Assembly: GCF_035989285.1 (NCBI RefSeq)
Contig: NZ_CP108513.1
Location: 4,898,001-4,962,000, forward strand
Length of the DNA stretch: 64,000 nucleotides
Direction: 5' to 3'
Source of the DNA: Streptomyces sp. NBC_01235
GTDB lineage: Bacteria; Actinomycetota; Actinomycetes; Streptomycetales; Streptomycetaceae
Notes under the pieces: generated by a model
The model's database searches: none
What the model saw: the letters and a program-made list of their open reading frames with translations, nothing else
What the model was told of the DNA's origin: nothing
Made by a program: the position numbers and the translations under genes
Shown: positions 22,855-31,872 of the stretch, piece by piece
Position numbering within the stretch: the stretch's first letter is position 1
Layout of the letters: each line of letters starts with the position of its first letter

Positions 22855-25635
22855 TCAGGGCTTGAGGACCAGGGTGTCGCTGGTGCTGTCGTCGACCGCC
22901 TTCTTCGAGAAGGACCAGTCGAGCAGCTCGCCGTTGGCCCACTTGCCCGTCTGATCGGTGTAGTGGGCGCTGAAGGCGTGTCCCGAGGCGCCGCTGAGGT
23001 TGATCCACTTCGACTTGTCGAGGTCGTCGAGGTTGACCACCATCCGCATCGACGGCACCCACACGACGCCGTAGCCGCCGGCCGCGTTCCAGCCGGTCGC
23101 GTTGACCGCCGCCTCGCCGCCGCCGAGCTTCCAGGGGCCGCGGTTGAGGATGTACTGCAGGAAGCCGGGGCCGCTGGTGCCCAGGGTCTGGTTCTTCAGG
23201 AACAGGCGGTGCAGCCGGCCCCAGCTCCAGGTGTCGATGTCCTTGCCGAGCTTGGCGGTCAGCTCCCAGCGGGCGTCGATCAGGGCCCGCTCGAACAGCT
23301 TGTCGCGGTTGTGGTCGGCGCCGGGGCGGCCGCTGACAGACTTGGGCGTCGTCCACCAGTCGCTGTCCGGCTTGTCCATGAGGTTGCGCACGACCTCGAA
23401 CCAGCGGTCGCCGCCGTCCGGCTGCGCCTGGTCGGCGTCACGCTCACCACACTCGGAGACCTTGTCGGTGTCGTCGACCGGGCCGGTGCTGTCGACCGGG
23501 TCGACCCACAGGCACTGCCCCTCGACGCGCAGCTCCTTGGGCAGCTTGTTGCCGAAGGCCAGCTTGAGGATGTTCCGCCAGACGGCGTTGAAGTAGGCGG
23601 CCGCCGCGGAGTCGGGGTCCTGGGTGTAGTCCCAGCCCTGCAGCAGCTTCTGCGCCTCACGAACGTCCGGGTCGTCCAGGTTGATCTTCAGCAGGGCGGG
23701 CACGAGCAGCCGGGCGATCTGGCTGTCGTTGTCCAGCTGCATCTGCCGCATGTCGTCGGTGGAGATCTTGCCGCCGCCCTTGATCTTGCCCTTGATCAGG
23801 TCGGTGATCCGCTGGCTGCGCGCGCCGTAGCCCCAGTCCGTGGTGAGCGTGTAAGGGTACTTGTCCTTGTCGACGACGGCCTGGTTGGCGGTGACGATGT
23901 ACCCGCGCGCGGGGTCGTGCTCGTAGGGCAGCTCGTCGAAATCGATGTAGCCGGTCCACTGGTACTTGGAGTACCAGCCGGGCGCGGGGATCGAGCCGTC
24001 GAGGCCCTTCGCGCGCGTGGGGATCTTTCCGGGCAGCTGGTAGCCGATGTGGTTCGCGGTGTCGGCATAGACGAGGTTCTGCGAGGGCACGTCGAAGGCC
24101 TTGGCCGCGGCACGGAAGTCGTCCCAGTCCTTCGCCTTGTTCAAGTCGAAGACGGCGTTCACGGAGGTGCCCGCTTCCAGCGCCGTCCATCTCAGGGCGA
24201 CGCCGTAACCGTCGCCGCGGTCGGGCGCCGCGGCGTCGACGGTGGCCTTCTTGCCGACGTTGACGAGCTCGTCGTCGCGGTCGGACAACAGGGGCATCCC
24301 GTCCTGGGTCTGCCGGACGACGATCTTCTTGGACGCGCCGCCGGCGACCTTGATGGTCTCCTCGCGCGTGATGAAGGGCTTCACCTTGTTGTCGTACACG
24401 TAGCCGTCGTCGCCGGAGAGCTTCTCCAGGTAGAGGTCGGTGACGTCGACACCCGAGTTGGTCATGCCCCAGGAGATCGTCTGGTTGTGGCCGATTATCA
24501 CGCCGGGCATGCCCGCGAAGGTGTAGCCGGAGACGTCGTACTGGCACTTGCTGGAGACCGTCCGGCAGTGCAGGCCCATCTGGTACCAGACGGACGGCAG
24601 CGAGGCCGACAGATGCGGGTCGTTGGCCAGCAGCGGCTTGTTGGTGATCGTGTACTTACCGGCGACGACCCAGGAGTTGGAGCCGATGCCGTTGCCGTTC
24701 ACGCCGACGGCCGTGGGCAGGTCGTCCAGGACGTTGTAGAGGCCCGAGAGCTGGCTCTGCAGGGCCGAGCTCGTGCCGTCCGACGTTCCGGTGCCGCCGC
24801 CCGTGCTGCCACTCGTGGAGCTGCCCCCGGAGCCGCTCCCGCTACCGCTCTGTTCGAACGTCTTCGTCAGCTCGTCGTACTTGCCCTGCTGGACGATCGT
24901 CCGGTTGCGGTCGTACGGGTACTGCGGGTACAGCTCGGCGATCTGCTGCGGGCCGAGACGGCTGGTCATCAGGGCGCGGTCGATCTCGTCCTGCATGTTG
25001 CCGCGCAGGTCCCAGGCCATCGCCTTCAGCCAGGAGACCGAGTCGACCGGAGTCCACTCGGCGGGCTTGTAGTCGTTGGTGAAGCCCAGGGCCGCGTACT
25101 CCAGGGAGATGTCCGCGCCGTCCTTGCCCTTGAGGTAGGCGTTGACTCCCTTGGCGTACGCCTGGAGGTACTTCTTGGTGTCGGGCGACAGCTTGGTGTC
25201 GTACTCCTGCTTGGCGACGCGGTCCCAGCCCATGGTGCGCAGGAACTCGTCGTTGTCGACCTGGCCCTTGCCGAACATCTCCGACAGCCGCCCGGACGTC
25301 ATGTGCCGACGTACGTCCATCTCGTAGAACCGGTCCTGCGCCTGGACGTAGCCTTGCGCCATGAAGAGGTCCTCGTCGGAATCCGCGTAGATCTGCGGGA
25401 TGCCGTAGCCGTCCCGCTTCACGTCGACGGCCCCGGACAGGCCCTCGAGCGTGATCGAACCCTTGGTCTGCGGGAAGGACGCGCGGACGGTGCTGATGGA
25501 CCAGTAGGCGCCGTAGGCGATGCCTCCGATGATGGCCAGCACCAGCACAAGCACGATCAAACGGGCTTTGCGCCCCTTCTTCCTGCCGGACTTGCCGGGC
25601 TTGTCACCCGATGTGGCGGTGGTGTTGGGGGGCAT
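22855..25635 (-). CDS. Penicillin acylase family protein (Ntn-hydrolase)
   Basis: A 926-aa protein. It has a basic N-terminus and one membrane helix (ARLIVLVLVLAIIGGIAYGAYW, 24-45), so it is membrane-tethered with the catalytic part outside. The alpha-chain carries GAVDVKRDGYGIPQIYADSDEDLFMAQGYVQAQDRFYEMDVRR. A Gly/Ser/Thr spacer at 264-290 precedes the beta-chain start GIGSNSWVVAG; Ser319 of the SNxW motif is the expected autoproteolytic nucleophile. NDPHLSASLPSVWYQMGL and GMPGVIIGHNQTISWGMTN also fit the family. Relatives cleave beta-lactam side chains, acyl-homoserine lactones or lipopeptide acyl groups; the substrate here is unknown. The ATG at 25635 is preferred to an upstream start. Confidence 0.93.
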   Translation of the reverse strand: MPPNTTATSGDKPGKSGRKKGRKARLIVLVLVLAIIGGIAYGAYWSISTVRASFPQTKGSITLEGLSGAVDVKRDGYGIPQIYADSDEDLFMAQGYVQAQDRFYEMDVRRHMTSGRLSEMFGKGQVDNDEFLRTMGWDRVAKQEYDTKLSPDTKKYLQAYAKGVNAYLKGKDGADISLEYAALGFTNDYKPAEWTPVDSVSWLKAMAWDLRGNMQDEIDRALMTSRLGPQQIAELYPQYPYDRNRTIVQQGKYDELTKTFEQSGSGSGSGGSSTSGSTGGGTGTSDGTSSALQSQLSGLYNVLDDLPTAVGVNGNGIGSNSWVVAGKYTITNKPLLANDPHLSASLPSVWYQMGLHCRTVSSKCQYDVSGYTFAGMPGVIIGHNQTISWGMTNSGVDVTDLYLEKLSGDDGYVYDNKVKPFITREETIKVAGGASKKIVVRQTQDGMPLLSDRDDELVNVGKKATVDAAAPDRGDGYGVALRWTALEAGTSVNAVFDLNKAKDWDDFRAAAKAFDVPSQNLVYADTANHIGYQLPGKIPTRAKGLDGSIPAPGWYSKYQWTGYIDFDELPYEHDPARGYIVTANQAVVDKDKYPYTLTTDWGYGARSQRITDLIKGKIKGGGKISTDDMRQMQLDNDSQIARLLVPALLKINLDDPDVREAQKLLQGWDYTQDPDSAAAAYFNAVWRNILKLAFGNKLPKELRVEGQCLWVDPVDSTGPVDDTDKVSECGERDADQAQPDGGDRWFEVVRNLMDKPDSDWWTTPKSVSGRPGADHNRDKLFERALIDARWELTAKLGKDIDTWSWGRLHRLFLKNQTLGTSGPGFLQYILNRGPWKLGGGEAAVNATGWNAAGGYGVVWVPSMRMVVNLDDLDKSKWINLSGASGHAFSAHYTDQTGKWANGELLDWSFSKKAVDDSTSDTLVLKP

Positions 25636-25903
25636 CGCTGTCCTTGCTGTCCTAACGCGAGCGGCAGGCGGTCCTGGAGTGCTGGAGCAACCATAGGCGC
25701 AGGGCCTCGCGCCACTTGACGCGGAGTCGGGTACCAGCACGGAAGAATGTTCGATCTTGCCTCGCCGAGCGTCAAGAAATCGTCAAGAGTTAGGTAAGGT
25801 AACGAAGTAGTTGGGTCCGGGGCGTGCAGCTTCGTGTCCGATGTATCCGATGCACGTGTGCGCCCGTACGCGCGGCGCGCACGCCGGTGAAAGGGAACCG
25901 CCG

Positions 25904-27409
25904 CTGACTGTCCACCACCTCAACCAGCTCCTGCTTGTCTGCTCGCTCGTCCTGCTCGTCGCCGTCGCAGCGGTCCGGATCTCCTCGCGCAGCGGGCTCC
26001 CCAGCCTGCTCGTGTACCTGGGGATCGGCATCACCATGGGCCAGGACGGCATCGGCCACATCCACTTCAACAACGCCGAACTGACCCAGGTCATCGGCTA
26101 CGCCGCCCTGGTCGTGATCCTCGCCGAGGGCGGCCTCGGCACGAAGTGGAAGGAGATCGAACCGGCCCTGCCGTCCGCCACCGCGCTGGCGCTGGCCGGC
26201 GTCGCGGTGAGCGTCGGCGTCACCGCCACGGCCGCGCACTTCGTGACGGGACTGGAGTGGCGGCAGGCGCTGATCATCGGCGCGGTGGTGTCCTCGACGG
26301 ACGCGGCGGCGGTCTTCTCCGTCCTGCGCAAGATCCCCCTGCCCTCACGCGTGACGGGCACCCTGGAAGCCGAGTCCGGCTTCAACGACGCCCCGGTGGT
26401 CATCCTGGTGGTCGCCTTCTCCACGGCGGGCCCCGTCGAGCACTGGTACGTGCTGCTGGGCGAGATAGCCCTGGAGCTGGCCATCGGCGCTGCCATCGGC
26501 CTCGCGGTCGGCTGGCTGGGCTCCTGGGGCCTCAGGCACGTCGCGCTGCCCGCCTCCGGCCTCTACCCGATCGCCGTCATGGCGATCGCCATCACCGCGT
26601 ACGCCGCGGGCTCGCTGGCGCACGGCAGCGGCTTCCTGGGCGTCTACCTCGCCTCGATGGTCATGGGCAACGCGAAACTGCCGCACTGGCCCGCCACGCG
26701 CGGGTTCGCCGACGGCCTCGGCTGGATCGCCCAGATCGGCATGTTCGTACTGCTCGGCCTCCTGGTCACCCCGCACGAGCTGGGCGACGACGTGCTGCCC
26801 GCGCTCGTCATCGGCCTCGTGCTGACCATGGTGGCCCGCCCGCTCAGCGTCGTGCTGTGCCTGACGCCGTTCCGGGTGCCCTGGCAGGAGCAGACGCTCA
26901 TGTCCTGGGCCGGGCTGCGCGGCGCCGTGCCCATCATTCTGGCGACGATCCCCATGGTGAGCGGCATCGAGGGCAGCCGTCGCATCTTCAACATCGTCTT
27001 CGTCCTGGTCGTCGTCTACACCCTGGTCCAGGGGCCGACGCTGCCCTGGCTTGCGCGCAAGCTGCGGCTGGGCGAGGACGCCGAGGCCGCCGACCTCGGC
27101 GTCGAGTCGGCGCCCCTGGAGCGGCTGCGCGGGCACCTGCTGTCGGTCGCGATCCCCGAGGGGTCGAAGATGCACGGCGTCGAGGTCAACGAACTGCGGC
27201 TCCCGGCCGGGGCCGCCGTCACCCTCGTCGTGCGCGAAGGAAAATCGTTTGTCCCGCTGCCGGCGACGGTGCTGCGGCGCGGGGACGAACTGCTCGTGGT
27301 CGCCACCGACCCGGTCCGGGACGCGGCGGAACAACGGCTGCGCGCGGTGGGCCACGGCGGCAAGCTCGCCGGGTGGCTCGGGACGGACAACGCCGGCTCG
27401 GGCCGTTAA
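25904..27409 (+). CDS. Cation/proton antiporter of the NhaP2/CvrA type with RCK_C domain
   Basis: A protein of about 501 aa: 12-13 hydrophobic segments of the Na+/H+ exchanger fold (LLVYLGIGITMGQDGIG; VVSSTDAAAVFSVLRKIPLPSRVTGTLEAESGFNDAPVVILV, with the conserved Asp-rich core; MSWAGLRGAVPIILATIP). A C-terminal TrkA-C/RCK_C domain follows (about 410-485, PEGSKMHGVEVNELRLPAGAAVTLVVREGKSFVPLPATVLRRGDELLVVA). K+(Na+)/H+ exchange is likely. I set the start at the CTG 25904, where AAAGGGAA lies 7 nt upstream and the conserved TVHHLNQLLL begins. An in-frame ATG at 25850 gives an 18-residue charged extension and is the alternative. Confidence 0.9.
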   Translation: MTVHHLNQLLLVCSLVLLVAVAAVRISSRSGLPSLLVYLGIGITMGQDGIGHIHFNNAELTQVIGYAALVVILAEGGLGTKWKEIEPALPSATALALAGVAVSVGVTATAAHFVTGLEWRQALIIGAVVSSTDAAAVFSVLRKIPLPSRVTGTLEAESGFNDAPVVILVVAFSTAGPVEHWYVLLGEIALELAIGAAIGLAVGWLGSWGLRHVALPASGLYPIAVMAIAITAYAAGSLAHGSGFLGVYLASMVMGNAKLPHWPATRGFADGLGWIAQIGMFVLLGLLVTPHELGDDVLPALVIGLVLTMVARPLSVVLCLTPFRVPWQEQTLMSWAGLRGAVPIILATIPMVSGIEGSRRIFNIVFVLVVVYTLVQGPTLPWLARKLRLGEDAEAADLGVESAPLERLRGHLLSVAIPEGSKMHGVEVNELRLPAGAAVTLVVREGKSFVPLPATVLRRGDELLVVATDPVRDAAEQRLRAVGHGGKLAGWLGTDNAGSGR

Positions 27410-27685
27410 GGACATGTTTCGCACAGTTCACACCCCCGCCAAACGCAGGTGAACGCATGCGTGGTGCTCGTTTTCACAGGCGCACCAGGCGTTGATCCCT
27501 GTACGATGAAGGCGCATTCTGATCGAACCAACTCTGCCTGACGCAGTGCTGGCGCGACCGTATGGCGGCCGAGAACCCCTCCGCAGTGGGCGCCGGCATC
27601 TACCGCAGTCCGCGCAAGAGGACAGCTCTCGGCGCCCCGGCCCGCACATGGGGCCGCGCTACCAGGCGGCAGAAAGGCACGGGCC
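27410..27685. other. Gene-free stretch between antiporter and MFS genes
   Basis: 276 bp with no recognised coding content. It should hold the MFS promoter. AT content rises near 27415-27450 and at 27495-27545. No clear hairpin terminator was seen after the antiporter stop. Confidence 0.4.
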
Positions 27686-28948
27686 GTGGCATCCACGGTC
27701 ACCTCCCGCCCGGGTTACGGACACCTGCTGCGCACTCGCGGCGCCTGGACGTTCCTGCTCCCCGGCTTCGCGGCACGCCAGCCGTTCGCGATGCTCACCA
27801 TCTCCATCGTGCTGCTCGTGCAGCACACCACCGGCTCGTACGGCGCCGCCGGCGCCGCCGCGGCCGTCACCGGCGTCTCCATGGCGCTGTGCGCCCCCTA
27901 CAGCGGGCGCCTCGCCGACCGCTACGGCCAGCGCGCCGTGCTGATCCCCGGCGTGCTCGTGCACACGCTGTCGGGCCTCACCTTCACGGCCCTCGCCCTC
28001 GCCCACGCGCCCCTGTGGGCGCTGTTCGCGGCGGCCGTGCCCACGGGCGCGTCCGTGCCGCAGATCGGGCCCATGGTGCGGGCCCGCTGGGGCGTGAAGC
28101 TGAAGGGCTCGCCCCTGATGACCACCGCGGCGGCCTTCGAGTCCGTCACCGACGAGCTCACCTTCGTCTTCGGCCCGCTGCTGGCGACCGCCCTGTGCAC
28201 CGCCGTGAACCCGGCCGCCGGCCTGGTCACCGAGGCCTCGCTGACTCTGCTCGGCGGCCTGCTGTTCGCCGCACGGAAGAGCACGCAGCCCCAGGTCGCC
28301 GCCGCCGGGCACGCGCGCGTGGAGCACGCCTCTGCGCTGCATGTCCCCGGTGTGCGCGTGCTGATCGCGGTCTTCCTGGGCATCGGCTCCGTCTTCGGCG
28401 GCATGCAGGTCTCGCTGGCCGCGTTCACCGAGTCGATCGGCGAGCCCGGCCTGAACGGCGTCCTGTACGGCACCTTCGCCGCGGGCAACATGCTCTCCGG
28501 ACTGGTGTGCGGCGCGATCGCCTGGAAGGCCGCCCCGCAGCGACGCCTGGTCGTCGCCTACGCCGCGCTGGCCCTCGTCGCCTCCGGCCTGTGGGCCGCG
28601 CACTCGGTGTTCGTGCTGGCGGGCCTCGGCCTCCTGGTCGGCATGTGCATCGCGCCCGCGCTGATCACCGGCTACACCCTGGTCGAGAGCCTGGTCCCGG
28701 CCGGAGCCCGCACCGAGGCGTTCACCTGGCTGACGGGCGCGGTGGCGCTCGGACAGGCGGCGGCCGTCACGGTCGCCGGACAGCTGGAGGACCGCTTCTG
28801 GGGCGGCGCCGGTTTCCTGGTGCCGATGGGCGGCACAGTGGCCGCCCTGGCAGTCCTGCTGGCGCTGCGTTCTCGGCTGGAGACGCGCCCACGCGCGCGT
28901 ACCGTCGCACGTGGCGTCGGTCACCGCGTGCCGGTGACAGTGGACTGA
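27686..28948 (+). CDS. MFS transporter
   Basis: A 420-aa protein with 12 predicted membrane spans. The major-facilitator loop signature is seen as GRLADRYGQRAVLIPG between helices 2 and 3, and a symmetrical second half starts near VPGVRVLIAVFLGIGSVFGGMQVSLAAFTESIGEPGLNG. It resembles actinomycete exporters annotated only as MFS, so the substrate cannot be named. The GTG at 27686 is preceded by AGAAAGG. Downstream is the CIRCE/fmdB unit, with only 68 bp between. Confidence 0.9.
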   Translation: MASTVTSRPGYGHLLRTRGAWTFLLPGFAARQPFAMLTISIVLLVQHTTGSYGAAGAAAAVTGVSMALCAPYSGRLADRYGQRAVLIPGVLVHTLSGLTFTALALAHAPLWALFAAAVPTGASVPQIGPMVRARWGVKLKGSPLMTTAAAFESVTDELTFVFGPLLATALCTAVNPAAGLVTEASLTLLGGLLFAARKSTQPQVAAAGHARVEHASALHVPGVRVLIAVFLGIGSVFGGMQVSLAAFTESIGEPGLNGVLYGTFAAGNMLSGLVCGAIAWKAAPQRRLVVAYAALALVASGLWAAHSVFVLAGLGLLVGMCIAPALITGYTLVESLVPAGARTEAFTWLTGAVALGQAAAVTVAGQLEDRFWGGAGFLVPMGGTVAALAVLLALRSRLETRPRARTVARGVGHRVPVTVD

Positions 28949-28978
28949 TCCTCGGGAATGCGTCAAGATAGACCGTCG

Positions 28979-29005
28979 TTAGCACTCACTGAGTGAGAGT
29001 GCCAG
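28979..29005 (+). promoter_or_regulatory. CIRCE element (HrcA operator)
   Basis: TTAGCACTC-N9-GAGTGCCAG. The left arm is the exact CIRCE consensus arm and the right arm matches in 7 of 9 positions. Its reverse complement, CTGGCACTC-N9-GAGTGCTAA, is the form common at Streptomyces groE promoters. It lies 12 bp upstream of the fmdB start codon and overlaps the leader, so HrcA would repress fmdB outside heat stress. Confidence 0.85.
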
Positions 29006-29016
29006 GAGGAAGACAA

Positions 29017-29346
29017 GTGCCGACCTACCAGTACCAGTGCACCGAGTGCGGCGAGGGCCTCGAGGCGGTGCAGAAGTTCACCGACGACGCCCTGACCGAG
29101 TGCCCCAACTGCGGTGGCCGCCTCAAGAAGGTGTTCTCCGCGGTCGGCATCGTCTTCAAGGGCTCCGGTTTCTACCGCAACGACAGCCGCGGCTCCTCCT
29201 CGAGCAGCTCGCCGGCGTCGTCGTCCTCGAAGTCGTCGACGTCCGGTTCCGACTCGAAGTCGTCGAGCTCGACCTCGTCGTCGTCCTCCTCGGACTCGAA
29301 GTCGTCGAGCACGGGGACCTCGACCGGCAACAGCTCGGCCGCGTAG
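29017..29346 (+). CDS. FmdB family zinc-ribbon protein with Ser-rich tail
   Basis: A 109-aa protein. Residues 1-45 form the FmdB zinc ribbon MPTYQYQCTECGEGLEAVQK and TECPNCGGRLKKVF, with Cys8/Cys11 and Cys29/Cys32. FKGSGFYRNDSR follows, then a tail of about 50 residues that is mostly Ser with Lys, Asp and Thr. FmdB-like proteins are thought to be small regulators, but no function is proven. The GTG at 29017 has a strong AGGAGGA site. The upstream CIRCE element marks it as a heat-shock gene under HrcA, which is the best clue to its role (proteostasis). Confidence 0.9.
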   Translation: MPTYQYQCTECGEGLEAVQKFTDDALTECPNCGGRLKKVFSAVGIVFKGSGFYRNDSRGSSSSSSPASSSSKSSTSGSDSKSSSSTSSSSSSDSKSSSTGTSTGNSSAA

Positions 29347-29435
29347 ACCGCGCTCAGGCCTGCCACGTAAGACCCCCTTCTTACGGGACCCTGTCGTCAT
29401 CCGACGGCGGGGTCATCGGCGTTTTCGACGGCGGT

Positions 29436-29441
29436 TAGGGT
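29436..29441 (+). promoter_or_regulatory. Probable -10 element of a leaderless mtnP transcript
   Basis: TAGGGT lies 8 nt upstream of the mtnP ATG at 29449, the usual distance of a -10 element from the first transcribed base. There is no convincing Shine-Dalgarno sequence. This fits leaderless transcription starting at or next to the A of the ATG, which is common in Streptomyces. A -35 box was not identified with confidence. Confidence 0.5.
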
Positions 29442-29448
29442 GCGGGAC

Positions 29449-30324
29449 ATGGCGAACAACGCGAACGTGGGGATCGGGGCCGGCACTATCGAGGCCGGCG
29501 CGGAGATCGGTGTGATCGGCGGGTCCGGCTTCTACGCGTTCCTCGACGACGTGACCGAGATACAGGTCGACACCCCCTACGGGCCGCCCAGCGACTCCCT
29601 CTTCCTCGGCGAGATCGCCGGCCGGCGGGTCGCCTTCCTGCCCCGGCACGGGCGTGGCCACCATCTGCCGCCCCACCGGATCAACTACCGGGCCAACCTG
29701 TGGGCGCTGCGCTCGCTCGGAGTGCGCCAGGTCCTCGCTCCGTGCGCGGTGGGCGGTCTGCGCCCCGAGTACGGGCCTGGCACGCTGCTCGTGCCCGATC
29801 AGCTCGTCGACCGAACGAAGTCGCGGGTCGGGACGTATTTCGACGGGCTGCCCCTGCCCGACGGCACGGTGCCCAACGTGGTGCACGTGTCCCTGGCCGA
29901 CCCCTACTGCCCCGCCGGGCGCTCGGCGGCGCTGAAGGCGGCACGCGGGCGGGAGTGGGAGCCTGTGGACGGCGGAACGCTGGCCGTGATCGAGGGGCCG
30001 CGGTTCTCGACCCGCGCCGAATCCCTGTGGCACCGGGCGCAGGGCTGGTCGGTGGTGGGTATGACGGGCCATCCGGAGGCCGCGCTCGCCCGGGAACTCG
30101 AGCTCTGCTACACGTCGTTGACCCTGGTCACCGATCTGGACGCGGGCGCCGAGAGCGGCGAGGGCGTGTCCCACGAGGAGGTTCTGCGGGTGTTCTCGGC
30201 GAATGTGGACCGGCTGCGAGGTGTCCTGTTCGACGCGGTGGCCGCGCTGCCCTCGAACGAGGAGCGGAACTGCCTGTGCACGAAGGCGCTGGGCGGACTG
30301 AACCCGGGGTTCGAGCTGCCGTAA
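29449..30324 (+). CDS. mtnP: S-methyl-5'-thioadenosine phosphorylase family enzyme
   Basis: A 291-aa protein of the purine nucleoside phosphorylase type II fold. It shows IGVIGGSGFYAFLDDV (phosphate loop), VAFLPRHGRGHHLPPHRINYRANLWALRSLGV, LLVPDQLVDRTKSR, VIEGPRFSTRAESLWHRAQGWSVVGMTGHPEAALARELELCYTSLTLVTDLDAG. It splits methylthioadenosine (from polyamine and AHL-type chemistry) to adenine and 5-methylthioribose-1-phosphate; the broader MTAP family also takes other 6-amino/oxo nucleosides. The ATG at 29449 is preferred to the GTG at 29440. Confidence 0.93.
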   Translation: MANNANVGIGAGTIEAGAEIGVIGGSGFYAFLDDVTEIQVDTPYGPPSDSLFLGEIAGRRVAFLPRHGRGHHLPPHRINYRANLWALRSLGVRQVLAPCAVGGLRPEYGPGTLLVPDQLVDRTKSRVGTYFDGLPLPDGTVPNVVHVSLADPYCPAGRSAALKAARGREWEPVDGGTLAVIEGPRFSTRAESLWHRAQGWSVVGMTGHPEAALARELELCYTSLTLVTDLDAGAESGEGVSHEEVLRVFSANVDRLRGVLFDAVAALPSNEERNCLCTKALGGLNPGFELP

Positions 30325-30524
30325 CGGACGGCTTCCGGGGCGGGGACGGGAGCGGGAGAGGGGAGAGGGAGAGGGGAGACGGTGGACGCAGGGGGGCGGA
30401 ACCTCCCGTTCGGGTGAGGGAGTTGTCCACAACCCGTCGGTAGTCCACCGGCTCCGGCGAGCGGCGGCGCGAAGACCCATCGTGGGTTCGCAAGCCCGTC
30501 TCCCTCGTCACAGGTGGTGATCCC

Positions 30525-31259
30525 ATGTCCGACTCCTCCCTCGCCCCTACCTCTCCTCCCGCCCGCACCGCCCCTCTCCCTCCTCCCGCTCCTCTCCCTC
30601 CTCCCACCTCTCCTGCGTCTTTCTCTCCTGATCCTTTCTCTCCGCCGGCGCCTCCCCCTCTCCCCTCCGCGGCGCACCCACCCGGCGCGGACGCTCCCGC
30701 CACGTGCGAGGTGCCGTCCTTCGCTCCCGTGCGGGTCCGCGGGGGGCGGTACCGGCTGCAACGGCTCGTGCGGAGCCGGCGGCGGGCCCTCGCGATCGGT
30801 CTCGCCGTCACCGCCGCCGCGCTCGTGGCGGCGGGCCCACAGATCGGCGACCCGGCGCGTGGACATCCGGTCGCAGGCGCGGGCGGAGAAGCAAGCCGGG
30901 GCTCGCACGCCCGCGCGCAGACGTCGGTGCGCGCCCCGGTGCCTGGCCCTCGCGCGGTGGACAAGGTGACGGCGCCGGTGCGGATCGCCGACGCGGCCAC
31001 CGTGCGGCTGCTGAGGCCCGGCGACCGGGTCGACGTCATCGCCGCCGAGCAGCCGGCGTTGGGCGGCGGTGGCGGCGTGGGCGGCGAGGCCCGTGTGGTC
31101 GCGCGCGGGGCACTCGTGACGAAGGTGCCGGAGCCGCTGGACACCCCCGGGAGCGCCGCCGACGGCGGTGCGCTGGTCGTGCTCTCGGTGCCCCGGTCCA
31201 CTGCGGCGCGGCTGGCGGGCGCGAGCGCCACGGCTCGGCTGGCGGTGACCCTGTGGTGA
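30525..31259 (+). CDS. RcpC/CpaB-like SAF-domain membrane protein
   Basis: A 244-aa protein. The first 65 residues are a Pro/Ser/Ala-rich cytoplasmic region and one membrane helix (ALAIGLAVTAAALVAAG) lies at about 87-103. The extracytoplasmic part has the RcpC/CpaB pattern: VTAPVRIADAATVRLLRPGDRVDVIAA, ARVVARGALVTKVPE, GALVVLSVPRSTAARLAGASATARLAVTL. CpaB-type proteins stabilise the secretin or channel of Flp/tight-adherence pili, yet no other pilus genes are in the window. The ATG at 30525 is used. The 200 bp upstream hold a polypurine (GGGAGA)n-like tract at 30342-30383. Confidence 0.8.
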   Translation: MSDSSLAPTSPPARTAPLPPPAPLPPPTSPASFSPDPFSPPAPPPLPSAAHPPGADAPATCEVPSFAPVRVRGGRYRLQRLVRSRRRALAIGLAVTAAALVAAGPQIGDPARGHPVAGAGGEASRGSHARAQTSVRAPVPGPRAVDKVTAPVRIADAATVRLLRPGDRVDVIAAEQPALGGGGGVGGEARVVARGALVTKVPEPLDTPGSAADGGALVVLSVPRSTAARLAGASATARLAVTLW

Positions 31260-31367
31260 AGTCGAGCCCCTCGTTCGAGCTACCGCATTGGACACACCCG
31301 CCTCGCGTTGACGTAGGTTGCGGAGCTGTTTGTTCCACAACCTGTACATGTGAGGAGTGTCCCCGAG

Positions 31368-31835
31368 GTGAGCGAAAAGAAGGCAACCGTCTGGCAGGGC
31401 TTCAAGGCCTTCCTGATGCGCGGGAACGTTGTCGATCTGGCTGTCGCGGTAGTGATCGGCGCGGCCTTCACCAACATCGTCAACTCGGTGGTGAAGGGGA
31501 TCATCAACCCGCTCATCGGGGCGGTCGGCACCAAGAACCTGGACAGCTACAACTCCTGTCTCAAGGGCCCCTGCACGGGTACGGGCGACAGTGCGACGGG
31601 GGTGCGGATCCTGTGGGGCTCCGTCCTCGGCGCGACGCTCACCTTCGTGATCACCGCGGCGGTCGTCTACTTCCTGATGGTCCTGCCCATGTCGAAGTAC
31701 CTGGCGAGGATGGAGGCCCGCAGGAAGGCCAAGGAGGGCACGCAGGAGGTCATCGAGGTGACCGAGCTGGAAGTCCTCAAGGAGATCCGCGACGCGCTGG
31801 TCGCCCAGCGGGGCTCGGGCCACAGCGAGCGGTAG
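31368..31835 (+). CDS. mscL: Large-conductance mechanosensitive channel MscL
   Basis: A 155-aa protein with the MscL pattern. N-terminal amphipathic and first membrane helix: [42 protein letters not shown] periplasmic-side loop follows, with two cysteines in [10 protein letters not shown]. The second helix is [26 protein letters not shown], and the cytoplasmic helix is [18 protein letters not shown]. It opens under membrane tension during hypo-osmotic shock. The GTG at 31368 is preferred: GAGGAG lies at 31352-31357 and the family begins just before the [15 protein letters not shown] helix. Confidence 0.95.
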   Translation: MSEKKATVWQGFKAFLMRGNVVDLAVAVVIGAAFTNIVNSVVKGIINPLIGAVGTKNLDSYNSCLKGPCTGTGDSATGVRILWGSVLGATLTFVITAAVVYFLMVLPMSKYLARMEARRKAKEGTQEVIEVTELEVLKEIRDALVAQRGSGHSER

Positions 31836-31872
31836 CGGCGCTGCGGACGGCGCCCCGCTGGGCCCGCCGGGT

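Noticed and set aside
22963..25719. 918-codon plus-strand frame opposite the penicillin acylase gene
   Set aside because: Antisense shadow produced by high GC at third positions. The minus-strand protein is clearly the real gene.
25904..25960. Start of the antiporter at the first ATG of the open frame (25841/25850)
   Set aside because: Possible, but there is no good ribosome site there and the extension is charged and unlike the family. Recorded as the alternative start.
29160..29345. The Ser-rich tail of the FmdB protein as a sign of a frameshift
   Set aside because: Ser-rich tails follow the zinc ribbon in many FmdB-like proteins of actinomycetes, and the codons are regular.
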